A DNA stretch of 38,268 bases from Bacteroidetes bacterium CG2_30_33_31 (lineage in GTDB: Bacteria > Bacteroidota > Bacteroidia > Bacteroidales > UBA1556), in contig MNXP01000008.1 in the NCBI GenBank assembly GCA_001872625.1, positions 1-38,268 on the forward strand. The letters run 5' to 3'. Positions within the stretch are counted from its first letter, which is position 1. Each line of letters begins with the position of its first letter. The notes beneath the pieces were generated by a model. The model had not been told where the DNA came from. It worked only from the letters and a program-made list of their open reading frames with translations, and made no database searches. This document shows, piece by piece, positions 17,568 to 25,860 of this stretch. The position numbers and the translations under genes are program-made.

Positions 17568-19019
17568 ATGAAAATATTGGAAACCAATTTTACAAAAAAT
17601 CAATGGATTGCTATTGCAATTTCGATGGCATTTGTAATTTTAAATTCAATTTTCATTGCTTCAGAATTTTTTTTTCTAAGCATATTCCCAGCCCTTTTGT
17701 TCGTAGGCTTATTGTACTTTACAAGAGCCGATTTAGTGCTTATATTAATATCATTTTTAACACCTCTTGCCGTAAATTTATCGAGCTTCGATTTGGATAT
17801 TGGAGTGTCGATACCGACTGAACCTTTGCTTGCAGCATTGTTAGTTTTAATTATTGCCAAGATTTTGTACGACCGCGAATTTGACAAACGTATTCTTATT
17901 CATCCCATTAGCATAGTCATTTATTTGTATTTAATATGGATGCTTTTATGCACTTTTACCAGCGAGTTTCCAATAGTCTCTCTCAAAGCTTTTATTGCCA
18001 AACTATGGTTTATTATTCCACTTTATTTCTTTGGCATACAGGCCTTTAGAAAAGAGCAAAATATGTGGTATTTTATTTATGCATATATTTTTGGCTTTTT
18101 AATAGTGATATTTTATACACTTATAAACCACGCAATTAATGCCTTTTCGAGCGAAGCTGCTCACTGGGTAATGACTCCATTTTACAACGATCATACTTCT
18201 TATGGCGCCATGTTGGCGATGTTTATTCCTATTTTAAGTGGATTTTTATTTATCAAAGATTATTCAAGCAGCAAAAAATTTTTAATATTTACATTATTAA
18301 TAATTTTTGTTGTAGCTATAATATTTTCAATAAGCCGAGCCGCTTGGGCTTCGGTTTTGGCTGCTTTTGGTATTTGGTTTTTAATATATTTTAAAATCAA
18401 ATTTAGGTGGATATTTTCCATTGCTGCTATTGTTTTTTTTATAGGTTTTGCTTATAAAGGCGAAATAATTCAAAAACTTGAAAGGAATAAACAAGATGCC
18501 AAAGGCGGACTTGTTCAACATGTGGAATCGGTTTCCAATGTGGCTACTGATGCCTCCAACCTTGAGCGAATTAATAGATGGAGTTCGGCCATAGGAATGT
18601 TTAAAAAAAGACCTGTTTTTGGCTATGGCCCTGGCACTTACCAATTTATCTATGCGCCTTTTCAACACTCTTATGAGAAAACTGTAATAAGTACAAATGC
18701 TGGTAACAGAGGCACCGCTCACAGCGAATATCTTCTTGTACTTTCTGAAGAAGGGCTGCTTGGTGGCATTTGCTTGATTTCAATTTTTATCTTAATTATT
18801 ATCACAGCTGTTAAAAACAATAAAAATGTGAAAAATAGCAAAATTAGATTGCTCAATATGATTGTTATGCTTGGAATTTTTACATATCTATTCCATGCCA
18901 TTTTTAATAATTTTCTCGACACTGATAAAGCCGCTGTGCCTTTTTGGGGTTTGACAGCAATTATTACATCGATAAATATTTATCACCTAAAAACTTTTGA
19001 TGCTAAAATCCCAATTTGA
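17568..19019 (+). CDS. O-antigen ligase/polymerase family membrane protein
   Basis: A 483-residue polytopic inner-membrane protein with about 10-12 predicted helices and a large periplasmic loop. The O-antigen ligase domain signature is clear: FGYGPGTYQFIYAPFQHS, then GTAHSEYLLVLSEEGLLGGI, with the usual R-P-V-F-G-x-G-P-G and A-H-S-E-Y features including the catalytic-region histidine. Such proteins either polymerise repeat units (Wzy) or join polysaccharide to lipid A-core or protein (WaaL and PglL types); sequence alone does not separate these. It sits 26 bases after the Wzz-like gene, which favours a Wzy-type role (inference). Its 3' end faces the arsR-type gene with 9 bases between. Confidence 0.88.
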   Translation: MKILETNFTKNQWIAIAISMAFVILNSIFIASEFFFLSIFPALLFVGLLYFTRADLVLILISFLTPLAVNLSSFDLDIGVSIPTEPLLAALLVLIIAKILYDREFDKRILIHPISIVIYLYLIWMLLCTFTSEFPIVSLKAFIAKLWFIIPLYFFGIQAFRKEQNMWYFIYAYIFGFLIVIFYTLINHAINAFSSEAAHWVMTPFYNDHTSYGAMLAMFIPILSGFLFIKDYSSSKKFLIFTLLIIFVVAIIFSISRAAWASVLAAFGIWFLIYFKIKFRWIFSIAAIVFFIGFAYKGEIIQKLERNKQDAKGGLVQHVESVSNVATDASNLERINRWSSAIGMFKKRPVFGYGPGTYQFIYAPFQHSYEKTVISTNAGNRGTAHSEYLLVLSEEGLLGGICLISIFILIIITAVKNNKNVKNSKIRLLNMIVMLGIFTYLFHAIFNNFLDTDKAAVPFWGLTAIITSINIYHLKTFDAKIPI

Positions 19020-19028
19020 TTCCTTCTT

Positions 19029-19328
19029 CTATTGATTTGATTCGCACCTATTAAGGCAATCAATAATCTGCAAAACAGAATTTGGCCTTATTGAATATAT
19101 TGTGTTCTTACCATCGCGCTTTGAGCTTAAAACTCCTTTATTTTTTAAAATATTTAAGTGATGAGACGCCGTAGCTTGCTCTATTCCAATAGATTCGTAT
19201 ATCTGAGTAACATTCATATTCTTATTAATATCCAAAAGTTCAATGATGGCGATGCGTATTGGATGTGCAATTGCTCTCAATTTAGAGGCTGCCTCCTCCA
19301 ATCTGTTTATATCTAATTTTTGTGTCAT
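19029..19328 (-). CDS. ArsR-family winged-helix transcriptional regulator
   Basis: A 99-residue dimeric repressor-type protein. The winged helix-turn-helix is plain: LRAIAHPIRIAIIELL, then VTQIYESIGIEQATASHHLN with the recognition helix, then GVLSSKRDGKNTIYSI as the wing. The classic ELCVC metal site of ArsR is absent. Two cysteines at the C terminus (C91 and C95, CLNRC) could serve in thiol or metal sensing, as in some sulfide or redox sensing relatives, but this is inference. No target gene is next to it apart from genes facing the other way. A near-palindrome upstream overlaps its probable promoter. Confidence 0.92.
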   Translation of the reverse strand: MTQKLDINRLEEAASKLRAIAHPIRIAIIELLDINKNMNVTQIYESIGIEQATASHHLNILKNKGVLSSKRDGKNTIYSIRPNSVLQIIDCLNRCESNQ

Positions 19329-19348
19329 ATTATATATATTATTTGCGG

Positions 19349-19397
19349 CAAAAATAATTAAATATTAGTTATATAAACATATATGCATGTTTTATAA
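19349..19397 (-). promoter_or_regulatory. arsR promoter element with a possible operator palindrome
   Basis: On the minus strand a perfect -7 TATTTTTG lies at 19349-19356, 21 bases before the ArsR ATG. Upstream of it, at about the -33 position, is an AT-rich imperfect inverted repeat (AAACAT 19375-19380, ATGTTT 19387-19392, with outer TTATA/TATAA at 19369-19373 and 19393-19397). ArsR proteins often repress their own genes through such repeats. No TTG -33 was found, so the element is provisional. Confidence 0.35.
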
Positions 19398-19585
19398 TTT
19401 ATTGCTCTGCTATTCAGCAAATTTATTATTTGAACATATAAAACACTCTTAGAAATTCAATCACAATTATTATGAATTTTTTTAACTATAATAATTCCTA
19501 TAAATTGTAAGAAGCTTATATTTGCCACTCTAATTTTCTGTATATTCTTTGATTTGTAAAGCTAATTTTATTATTTATTTGTACT

Positions 19586-21196
19586 ATGAATAAAGCTAAT
19601 TTCAAAATATTTTTGCCAATTATTTTTGCTCTAACACTAACAATTGGAATCTTTGTTGGAAGCCGCATGTCGAATAGCGGCGGCATTGGCAGTCTTTTTA
19701 GTGTCAACTATTCGAACAAAGATAAAATAAATGATGTAATCAATTTAATACTAAATGATTATGTTGATAGCATTGGTAGAAACCAAGTAACCGAAAACAC
19801 AATTACGGCACTTTTAAGCAACCTTGATCCTCATTCAGCATATATTCCAGCGCAAGATTTGGTTGCTATTAAAGAAAGTATGCAAGGCAATTTTTTTGGA
19901 ATAGGAATACAATTTCGTGTTTGGAATGATAGCGTAGTTGTTATAAAGGTAATTGATGACGGACCATCGATGCTGGGAGGCATAAAAGCTGGGGAAAGAC
20001 TTGTGAAAGCCGATGGCATAGACCTTACCAGAGGAATGTCGAATGATAGTATAATGCTCCTTTTAAAAGGACCAAAAGGTACAACGGTTAAAATATCTGT
20101 ATATAACCTTGTAGACAAGAAACTTAGAGTTGTGGAAATTAAAAGAGATGCAATTCCTTACGCTTCTATTTTAGCAAGTTATCTAATAAAAGATTCCATC
20201 GCTTATATTAAAATTGATAGATTTGCTGCCACTACATATCAAGAATTCAGTACGGCTTTGATTGATTTAGGCTTGAAAAATTTTAATACAGTTATTGTAG
20301 ATATTGAAAATAATGGTGGTGGATTTCTTAGCACAGCAATTCAAATTACCGACGATTTTTTGCCAAAAGGTGCTTTGATTGTATATACAAAGGGCAGAAA
20401 CAGGCAACAAGAAAGCTCTTATGCCACTGAGCATGAATCTCTAAAAGGCAAAAAACTCTATATTCTTACCAATGAAATGTCGGCATCGGCAAGTGAAATA
20501 TTTGCAGGTGCTATACAAGATAACGACCGTGGAATTATTGTTGGAAGACGCACTTTTGGCAAGGGACTCGTTCAGGAACAAGTAGATTTGCCCGATAATT
20601 CTGCCATAAGACTCACTATTGCAAGATATTACACACCATCAGGAAGATGTATTCAGAAATCATATTCGCATGGTGCATCATCTTATTACCAAGAAATTGC
20701 TAACAGATATTCCAAAGGTGAACTTACAAACTCTGACTCGGCTAATTTTAGCAGTAAAGAAATTTTTAAAACAAAGGCTGGTAAAATAGTTTATGGAGGC
20801 GGTGGAATTACACCAGATATTTTTGTGCCTATAGATACTTCCGGAGATTATTCTTACTTTAATGATTTGAGAAATACAGGAGTATTCTACGATTTCGCAT
20901 TTTATTATATTGATAAAAATAGAAATGCCATTATGAAGAAATATCCAAAAGAGGATGACTTTATTAATAGATTTATTGTATCCAAGGAAATGACGTCGCG
21001 ACTTTTTGCAAATGCAGCAGCGGCTAAAATCAAATTTAAAAAGCCTTTATCCAACAAAACTTTTAATGAAATTAAAATTAGCCTTAAAGCACAAATAGCC
21101 TCTGATATTTACGGCGAAAATGCATATTATAAAACATTAAATTCTCTGGACAACATTTATAATACGGCACTAAAAGCCATCAACAAAAAATTATAA
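19586..21196 (+). CDS. S41 family C-terminal processing peptidase
   Basis: A 536-residue serine protease of the CtpA/Prc class, probably anchored in the inner membrane and acting in the periplasm. Parts: N-terminal membrane anchor (about 8-25), a helical lead with LLSNLDPHSAYIP, a PDZ domain (about 95-175, with GNFFGIGIQF and GGIKAGERLVKADG), and the S41 catalytic domain. Aligning spacing with E. coli Prc gives S301 in SASASE as nucleophile, K326 in TFGKGLVQ as base, and D312. All motifs are intact. The last six bases of the coding region overlap the end of upxY on the other strand, so there is no space for a terminator between them. Confidence 0.94.
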   Translation: MNKANFKIFLPIIFALTLTIGIFVGSRMSNSGGIGSLFSVNYSNKDKINDVINLILNDYVDSIGRNQVTENTITALLSNLDPHSAYIPAQDLVAIKESMQGNFFGIGIQFRVWNDSVVVIKVIDDGPSMLGGIKAGERLVKADGIDLTRGMSNDSIMLLLKGPKGTTVKISVYNLVDKKLRVVEIKRDAIPYASILASYLIKDSIAYIKIDRFAATTYQEFSTALIDLGLKNFNTVIVDIENNGGGFLSTAIQITDDFLPKGALIVYTKGRNRQQESSYATEHESLKGKKLYILTNEMSASASEIFAGAIQDNDRGIIVGRRTFGKGLVQEQVDLPDNSAIRLTIARYYTPSGRCIQKSYSHGASSYYQEIANRYSKGELTNSDSANFSSKEIFKTKAGKIVYGGGGITPDIFVPIDTSGDYSYFNDLRNTGVFYDFAFYYIDKNRNAIMKKYPKEDDFINRFIVSKEMTSRLFANAAAAKIKFKKPLSNKTFNEIKISLKAQIASDIYGENAYYKTLNSLDNIYNTALKAINKKL

Positions 21197-21739
21197 TTTT
21201 TCCGGAGGCATTATATCATCTAAATTAATTACAATATTGCTGTTTATGGAATCTATCCTGATGACTAATTTTTTTTTACCTCTGAGCTGAACGACCTTTC
21301 CTTCTTGACCTTTAAAAATTCCCACTTTCAGAGTTATTTTTTTTCCTATTGCTATTTGACCACTTTCTACTTCGAAGGAAGTTTTCGACTCAATCATTTG
21401 TTGAATTAATTCAAGAGTTTTTTCGGAAACAATTGCTGGTTCTCCAGCAAATTTTATATAACTTATAGCATTGGGGTTGCGAAGAGCATCATACAATTCC
21501 GATCTTTTTGATTTAATAAATATATAAGATTTAAATACTGCCTCCTCTATCCATTTTTTTCTTTGGCTCCATTGCTTAAGAACTTTCACCATTGGCAGAT
21601 AAGTGATGAATCCGCTTTCCTTAAGTTCCTCATTAACAACTTTTTCATGACGGCTTCTAACATAAAGAACGTGCCACTTTCGTGTTTCACGTTCTTTCAG
21701 TTTTATAAATATATCAGGTCTGGAGTCGTCTTTAATCAT
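21191..21739 (-). CDS. upxY: UpxY-family NusG-like transcription antiterminator
   Basis: A 182-residue NusG paralogue. An NGN domain (about 18-120) starts WHVLYVRSRHEKVV and includes the FKSYIFIK strand; a KOW domain (about 130-165) carries VGIFKGQEGKVVQLRGKKK. UpxY proteins of Bacteroides antiterminate transcription of the capsule locus that starts with their own gene. Here the gene is last in the operon, 11 bases after glmS, and the next gene (S41 peptidase) is on the other strand, so any target is distal or the protein acts in trans. The ATG at 21739 is chosen over a TTG one codon upstream. Confidence is high for the family, low for target. Confidence 0.88.
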   Translation of the reverse strand: MIKDDSRPDIFIKLKERETRKWHVLYVRSRHEKVVNEELKESGFITYLPMVKVLKQWSQRKKWIEEAVFKSYIFIKSKRSELYDALRNPNAISYIKFAGEPAIVSEKTLELIQQMIESKTSFEVESGQIAIGKKITLKVGIFKGQEGKVVQLRGKKKLVIRIDSINSNIVINLDDIMPPEKL

Positions 21740-21750
21740 CAAAATTAAGC

Positions 21751-23589
21751 TTATTCTACTGTAACAGATTTAGCAAGATTTCTTGGTTGATCCACGTTGC
21801 AGTTTCGCATAACTGCAATATGATAAGCTAAAAGTTGTAGTGGAATTGTAGCAATTAGTGGAGTAAAAATTTCGTCAACATCTGGAATTTCAATTACATG
21901 ATTTGCAAGAGCTCTAACTTGAGTATCGCCTTTAGTAACAATTGCAATAATATTTCCCTTGCGCGCTTTCACTTCTTCAATATTGCTAACAACTTTTTCG
22001 TAAATACCCTTTAATGGAGCTATCACAACCACTGGCATTTCGGCATCAATAAGAGCAATCGGGCCATGCTTCATTTCGGCAGCAGGATAGCCCTCGGCAT
22101 GTATATAGCTGATTTCCTTAAGTTTAAGAGCGCCTTCAAGTGCTACTGGAAAATTAATTCCACGTCCTAAATATAATGCATTGCGCGCATCTTTATATTC
22201 GTAAGCAATTTTACGAATCAAGTCGTTTGATTTCAGAACTTCTTCAATTTTTGAAGGAATGCTTTCTAAACCCTCAAGGTAAAGTTGATGTTGTGATTGA
22301 GTAATTCTACCTTTCTTGAATGCAAGTCTAATAGCGATCATTGTCAATATTGTAACTTGGGCAGTAAAAGCTTTTGTAGAAGCCACGCCAATTTCTGGGC
22401 CAGCGTGAGTATAAATTCCTGCATCAGTTTCGCGCGCGATTGTTGAACCAACTACATTGCAAATACCAAGAATAGTAGCTCCTTTGCTTTTGGCTAATTT
22501 TAATGCTGCCAGTGTATCAGCAGTTTCTCCACTTTGAGAAATTGCAATTACCACATCATCTTCATAAATTATTGGTTTGCGATAGCGAAATTCTGAAGCG
22601 TATTCAACTTCTACAGGAATGCGCAACAATTCTTCAATCAAATATTCGCCAACGAGTGCAGCATGCCAAGATGTACCACAAGCAACCATTATTATTCTTC
22701 TGGCATTTAAAATTTTCTGCTCATGGTTTAGAATTCCGCCAAGGGTTACGATGCCTTTTTTAGGATAAAGTCTTCCTCTCATACATTCATTTACAGAATG
22801 TGGCTGTTCATAAATTTCTTTGAGCATAAAATGGTCAAAACCACCTTTTTCTAAAGCATCAAGGCTTATTTCCAACTCTTGAATATAAGCTGTTTTTTGA
22901 ATATTTTTGATGGTTTTTATTTCAATTTCTTCTCCGCGACGAAGTATTGCCATTTCTTCATCTTCTAAATAAATAACTTTATTAGTATGCTCTACAATTG
23001 GAGTTGCATCAGAAGCAACAATAAATTCATTTTCGCCAATTCCTATTACCAAAGGGCTACCTTTTTTAGCGGCAATCATCAAATCTTTATTTTCTCTGGA
23101 GATAACTGCAATAGCATAAGCCCCAACAACCTGGTTTAAAGCAATGCGCACAGCTTCAACCAAATCAACTTTTTCATTTTTCTTTATATCATCAATAAGG
23201 TGAATTAATACTTCAGTATCTGTTTGGCTTGTAAAAATATAGCCTCTTCTAACTAATTCTTCCTTTAGAGTTCTATAATTTTCAATTATTCCATTATGAA
23301 TTATAGAAAGATTGCCAGATTGTGAGAAGTGTGGATGAGCATTCTCATCGGTGGGTTCGCCATGAGTAGCCCAACGAGTATGTGCAATACCAATGGTGCC
23401 TTTAACATCGCGACCATTGATGAATTTTTCAAGATCGGCAACTTTACCTTTTCTCTTATAATAATTTAGATTACCGTTAATTATGGCAATTCCCGCACTA
23501 TCGTATCCTCTATATTCTAATCTATGCAGACCAGCTATTAATATTGGATATGCTTGCTTTTCACCAAGATAAGCTACAATTCCACACAT
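21751..23589 (-). CDS. glmS: glutamine--fructose-6-phosphate aminotransferase (isomerizing)
   Basis: A 612-residue enzyme making glucosamine 6-phosphate from fructose 6-phosphate and glutamine, the entry to UDP-GlcNAc for peptidoglycan and surface glycans. The N-terminal glutaminase domain begins MCGIVAYLG with the nucleophile C2 after Met removal and includes GIAHTRWATHG; two SIS sugar-isomerase domains follow (about 285-430 and 455-600), with CGTSWHAALVGEY and SQSGETADT. The C terminus PRNLAKSVTVE matches the family, with K607 in the catalytic position. Third gene of a four-gene minus operon, 23 bases after the DUF4270 gene and 11 bases before upxY. No glmS ribozyme would be expected, and no room for one exists upstream. 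Confidence 0.98.
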   Translation of the reverse strand: MCGIVAYLGEKQAYPILIAGLHRLEYRGYDSAGIAIINGNLNYYKRKGKVADLEKFINGRDVKGTIGIAHTRWATHGEPTDENAHPHFSQSGNLSIIHNGIIENYRTLKEELVRRGYIFTSQTDTEVLIHLIDDIKKNEKVDLVEAVRIALNQVVGAYAIAVISRENKDLMIAAKKGSPLVIGIGENEFIVASDATPIVEHTNKVIYLEDEEMAILRRGEEIEIKTIKNIQKTAYIQELEISLDALEKGGFDHFMLKEIYEQPHSVNECMRGRLYPKKGIVTLGGILNHEQKILNARRIIMVACGTSWHAALVGEYLIEELLRIPVEVEYASEFRYRKPIIYEDDVVIAISQSGETADTLAALKLAKSKGATILGICNVVGSTIARETDAGIYTHAGPEIGVASTKAFTAQVTILTMIAIRLAFKKGRITQSQHQLYLEGLESIPSKIEEVLKSNDLIRKIAYEYKDARNALYLGRGINFPVALEGALKLKEISYIHAEGYPAAEMKHGPIALIDAEMPVVVIAPLKGIYEKVVSNIEEVKARKGNIIAIVTKGDTQVRALANHVIEIPDVDEIFTPLIATIPLQLLAYHIAVMRNCNVDQPRNLAKSVTVE

Positions 23590-23612
23590 AATATTATATT
23601 ATTATCCGTTAA

Positions 23613-24926
23613 TTAATTCTTTATTTTAGTATAGGTTAATTTTAACCTTAGTTTTCTATCCGTAGATTTTGCGCCGTCAAAGATAATTCTATTTCCATAA
23701 ATAGAAGCACCCTTGGCAATTATTTCCAAACCGTATTGCTTAGCTTCTCCATTCACTAAGCTTTGCAAATATCTATTTATATTAAATTTATAATTTTTAT
23801 CAATTGTTACATAATCGCCACCAAAATATGACGAACCTTCATAATAATCATCTATAAATTGTGGTGTAAGTAATGAGTCCAATTTTACAATGGCCAAGCC
23901 ATAAATGGGAACATTATTGACATCTGTACCCGAACCAATATTTATAAGAAGCTGAGCATTTTGAACAGCAATAGATCCTCCTTTAGTTAATTCATCCAAA
24001 TGCGGGAATTTTAAAACAGTTTTAACACCACCTAAGGATTGAACATAAAGTTTTTGGTTGCCTAAAGATTTATTTCCGGCAATAACTTGAGCTTTAAAAT
24101 CAGCAGAGGCATCCATATAATTATAATGCTCAAATTTACTGAAATAGCTACAATATTCATTTATAGCAAATTTGTAAACAGATGTATCTGTAGTATTATG
24201 ATAATAAACGCTCATAAAAGAAAGTGGCGACATAAGGTCGAAATATGCAAATCCACCTTTACTTATTGCTTTATCGGCAGTGATATAAATTCCTTTCATA
24301 AACTTTTGAAAATTAGTATTATCAGAGAGTTCAGTCTGACCTGATTTTGCCATAATTTTTTCGCCAAAGCTATTATTGAGAAATAATTTCAAATGAGGTT
24401 TAACTTTAACTCCGCTGTACGAAACAGAATCTTTGGGATTAAAAACCACTTTCTGAATACCTATTTCACTAGGAATCAGATTTTTAGAAACACTTGAAAA
24501 GTAAATTGAATCTGGATATAAATCGTCAGAAACTTCGAATACTCTAAGATTCTGTTCAGAGGCAGTATCGCCATAGAAGCCATAATAATCGAGGGTTAAT
24601 ATTACTGAATCACAAACTGCATTAATTCCGAAATTGACATTATTTTCTGATAATCTTAACTGAGTATAAATGCTGGCAGTGGTGGTTCCAAAAACATCGT
24701 CATAATAGCTGCCTAATAAGTTATACTTCAATTTGCTGGTGGATACTGAATCAACAGGTGTACTGTAAGCATCAATACTAATAGTATCTGTAAAGGTCAT
24801 ATTCAGTTGATTGACAGAATTCTCAACTATATCAGCACCTAAATCTCCAGGCTTTTGGCATGCCGAAAAAGGAATAAGTATAACTGCGACAGCAATAAGT
24901 TTAAAAAAGATTTTCAATGTTTTCAC
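23613..24926 (-). CDS. DUF4270 family lipoprotein
   Basis: A 437-residue lipoprotein of unknown function restricted, as far as known, to Bacteroidota. The lipoprotein signal ends FSAC with C23 as the lipidated residue, followed by QKPGDLGADIVE, a stretch typical of DUF4270. The body is beta-rich and ends with KSTDRKLRLKLTYTKIKN. The start is GTG: an in-frame TAA lies nine bases upstream and the next ATG would remove the whole lipoprotein signal. Genes of this family are often found beside a glycogen-synthase-like gene and glmS, as here, which suggests a role tied to envelope glycan metabolism (inference). Spacing: 16 bases after the GT5-like gene, 23 before glmS. Confidence 0.9.
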   Translation of the reverse strand: MKTLKIFFKLIAVAVILIPFSACQKPGDLGADIVENSVNQLNMTFTDTISIDAYSTPVDSVSTSKLKYNLLGSYYDDVFGTTTASIYTQLRLSENNVNFGINAVCDSVILTLDYYGFYGDTASEQNLRVFEVSDDLYPDSIYFSSVSKNLIPSEIGIQKVVFNPKDSVSYSGVKVKPHLKLFLNNSFGEKIMAKSGQTELSDNTNFQKFMKGIYITADKAISKGGFAYFDLMSPLSFMSVYYHNTTDTSVYKFAINEYCSYFSKFEHYNYMDASADFKAQVIAGNKSLGNQKLYVQSLGGVKTVLKFPHLDELTKGGSIAVQNAQLLINIGSGTDVNNVPIYGLAIVKLDSLLTPQFIDDYYEGSSYFGGDYVTIDKNYKFNINRYLQSLVNGEAKQYGLEIIAKGASIYGNRIIFDGAKSTDRKLRLKLTYTKIKN

Positions 24927-24942
24927 TTTAAGAGTTTACTAA

Positions 24943-25752
24943 TTAATTTTTCAGCAATTTATCATAAAAATCATTGTAGGCGCTTGCATATTCCTCTTTG
25001 TTTTTGTATTTCAAAAGAGGTTTTTTTGTGGAAAGTGCATATTCTTTAATTTCAGAATTTATTTCATCTTCCCCAAAAATTATTGCATCGCTATAATCAA
25101 TTGCTGATTTCATCATGCCAACGAAGTTATTTGTATTATAGTGTCCAAGATCTTCTTTTTTTAAGCCTTCAAAGACTAAATTATTCAAAAATTTCTTTGA
25201 CAATTTTTCTGTAAATTCATCATTATACAAGGAAATTACAATTTTACAATCGTTCAGAAGTGGATTATCACGGAATACTTTTCTTATATACATCGGAACT
25301 AAGCTGCCAAACCATCCATGTACATGAACAATATCTGGCGCCCATCGAAGTTTTTTTACTGTTTCAATTACGCCTCTTGCATAAAATATTGCCCTTTCGT
25401 CGTTGTCGTCAAAGAAGACATCTTCTTTGTTTCTAAATTCAAACTTTCTCTGAAAATAATCTTCATTATCGATAAAATAAACTTGCATTCTGGCAAGTTG
25501 AATTGAGGCCACTTTAATAATTAAAGGATGATCTATATCATTGATTATTAGATTCATACCAGAAAGTCTTATGACTTCATGAAGTTGGTTTCGTCTTTCA
25601 TTTATATTTCCAAATCGTGGAAGAAAAACTCTTATTTCTTTTTGATGTTCCTGAACATATTGTGGTAGATTTCTGCCAATTTCACTAATATGTGTTTTAT
25701 GTATATAAGGATATATCTCTTCACACACATATAAAATCTTAGGTTTAGCCAT
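24943..25752 (-). CDS. glycogen/starch synthase-like protein, N-terminal domain only
   Basis: A 269-residue protein resembling only the N-terminal Rossmann domain of GT5 glycogen synthases (usually about 480 residues). Recognisable stretches are ILYVCEEIYPYIHKTHISEI, corresponding to the substrate loop with KTGG replaced by KTHI (19-22), and WAPDIVHVHGWFGSLVPMYI. The C-terminal nucleotide-sugar domain is absent and the frame ends naturally, so this is a short form rather than a frameshift. It may not synthesise glycogen; activity is unknown. The ATG at 25752 (MAKPK) is chosen over one 17 codons upstream because the probable promoter (25782-25789) lies between them and the family N terminus fits. 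First gene of the operon that continues to upxY. Confidence 0.8.
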   Translation of the reverse strand: MAKPKILYVCEEIYPYIHKTHISEIGRNLPQYVQEHQKEIRVFLPRFGNINERRNQLHEVIRLSGMNLIINDIDHPLIIKVASIQLARMQVYFIDNEDYFQRKFEFRNKEDVFFDDNDERAIFYARGVIETVKKLRWAPDIVHVHGWFGSLVPMYIRKVFRDNPLLNDCKIVISLYNDEFTEKLSKKFLNNLVFEGLKKEDLGHYNTNNFVGMMKSAIDYSDAIIFGEDEINSEIKEYALSTKKPLLKYKNKEEYASAYNDFYDKLLKN

Positions 25753-25781
25753 AAATATCTGCTTTAATTTAATTCGATTTG

Positions 25782-25789
25782 CAAAAGTA
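25782..25789 (-). promoter_or_regulatory. -7 element for the GT5-like/DUF4270/glmS/upxY operon
   Basis: On the minus strand this reads TACTTTTG, a perfect TAnnTTTG match, 30 bases upstream of the chosen ATG. No good -33 is seen. It faces away from the panC promoter in the 108-bp divergent region. Confidence 0.45.
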
Positions 25790-25796
25790 CTAAAAA

Positions 25797-25829
25797 TTGT
25801 CATTCATAAGACTTAATCATATATTTTTG
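25797..25829 (+). promoter_or_regulatory. promoter for the panCD-rfaE2-two-component operon
   Basis: TTG at 25797-25799, a 22-base spacer (one longer than usual), and a perfect -7 TATTTTTG at 25822-25829, 31 bases before the panC ATG. It is the only promoter-like site before the six-gene operon. Confidence 0.5.
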
Positions 25830-25860
25830 CCGTCCCAATTCTTATAGATAAGAAGTAATT

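Noticed and set aside
25753-25803. 17-codon extension of the GT5-like protein
   Set aside because: It would contain the operon's -7 element, and the family N terminus matches the later ATG.
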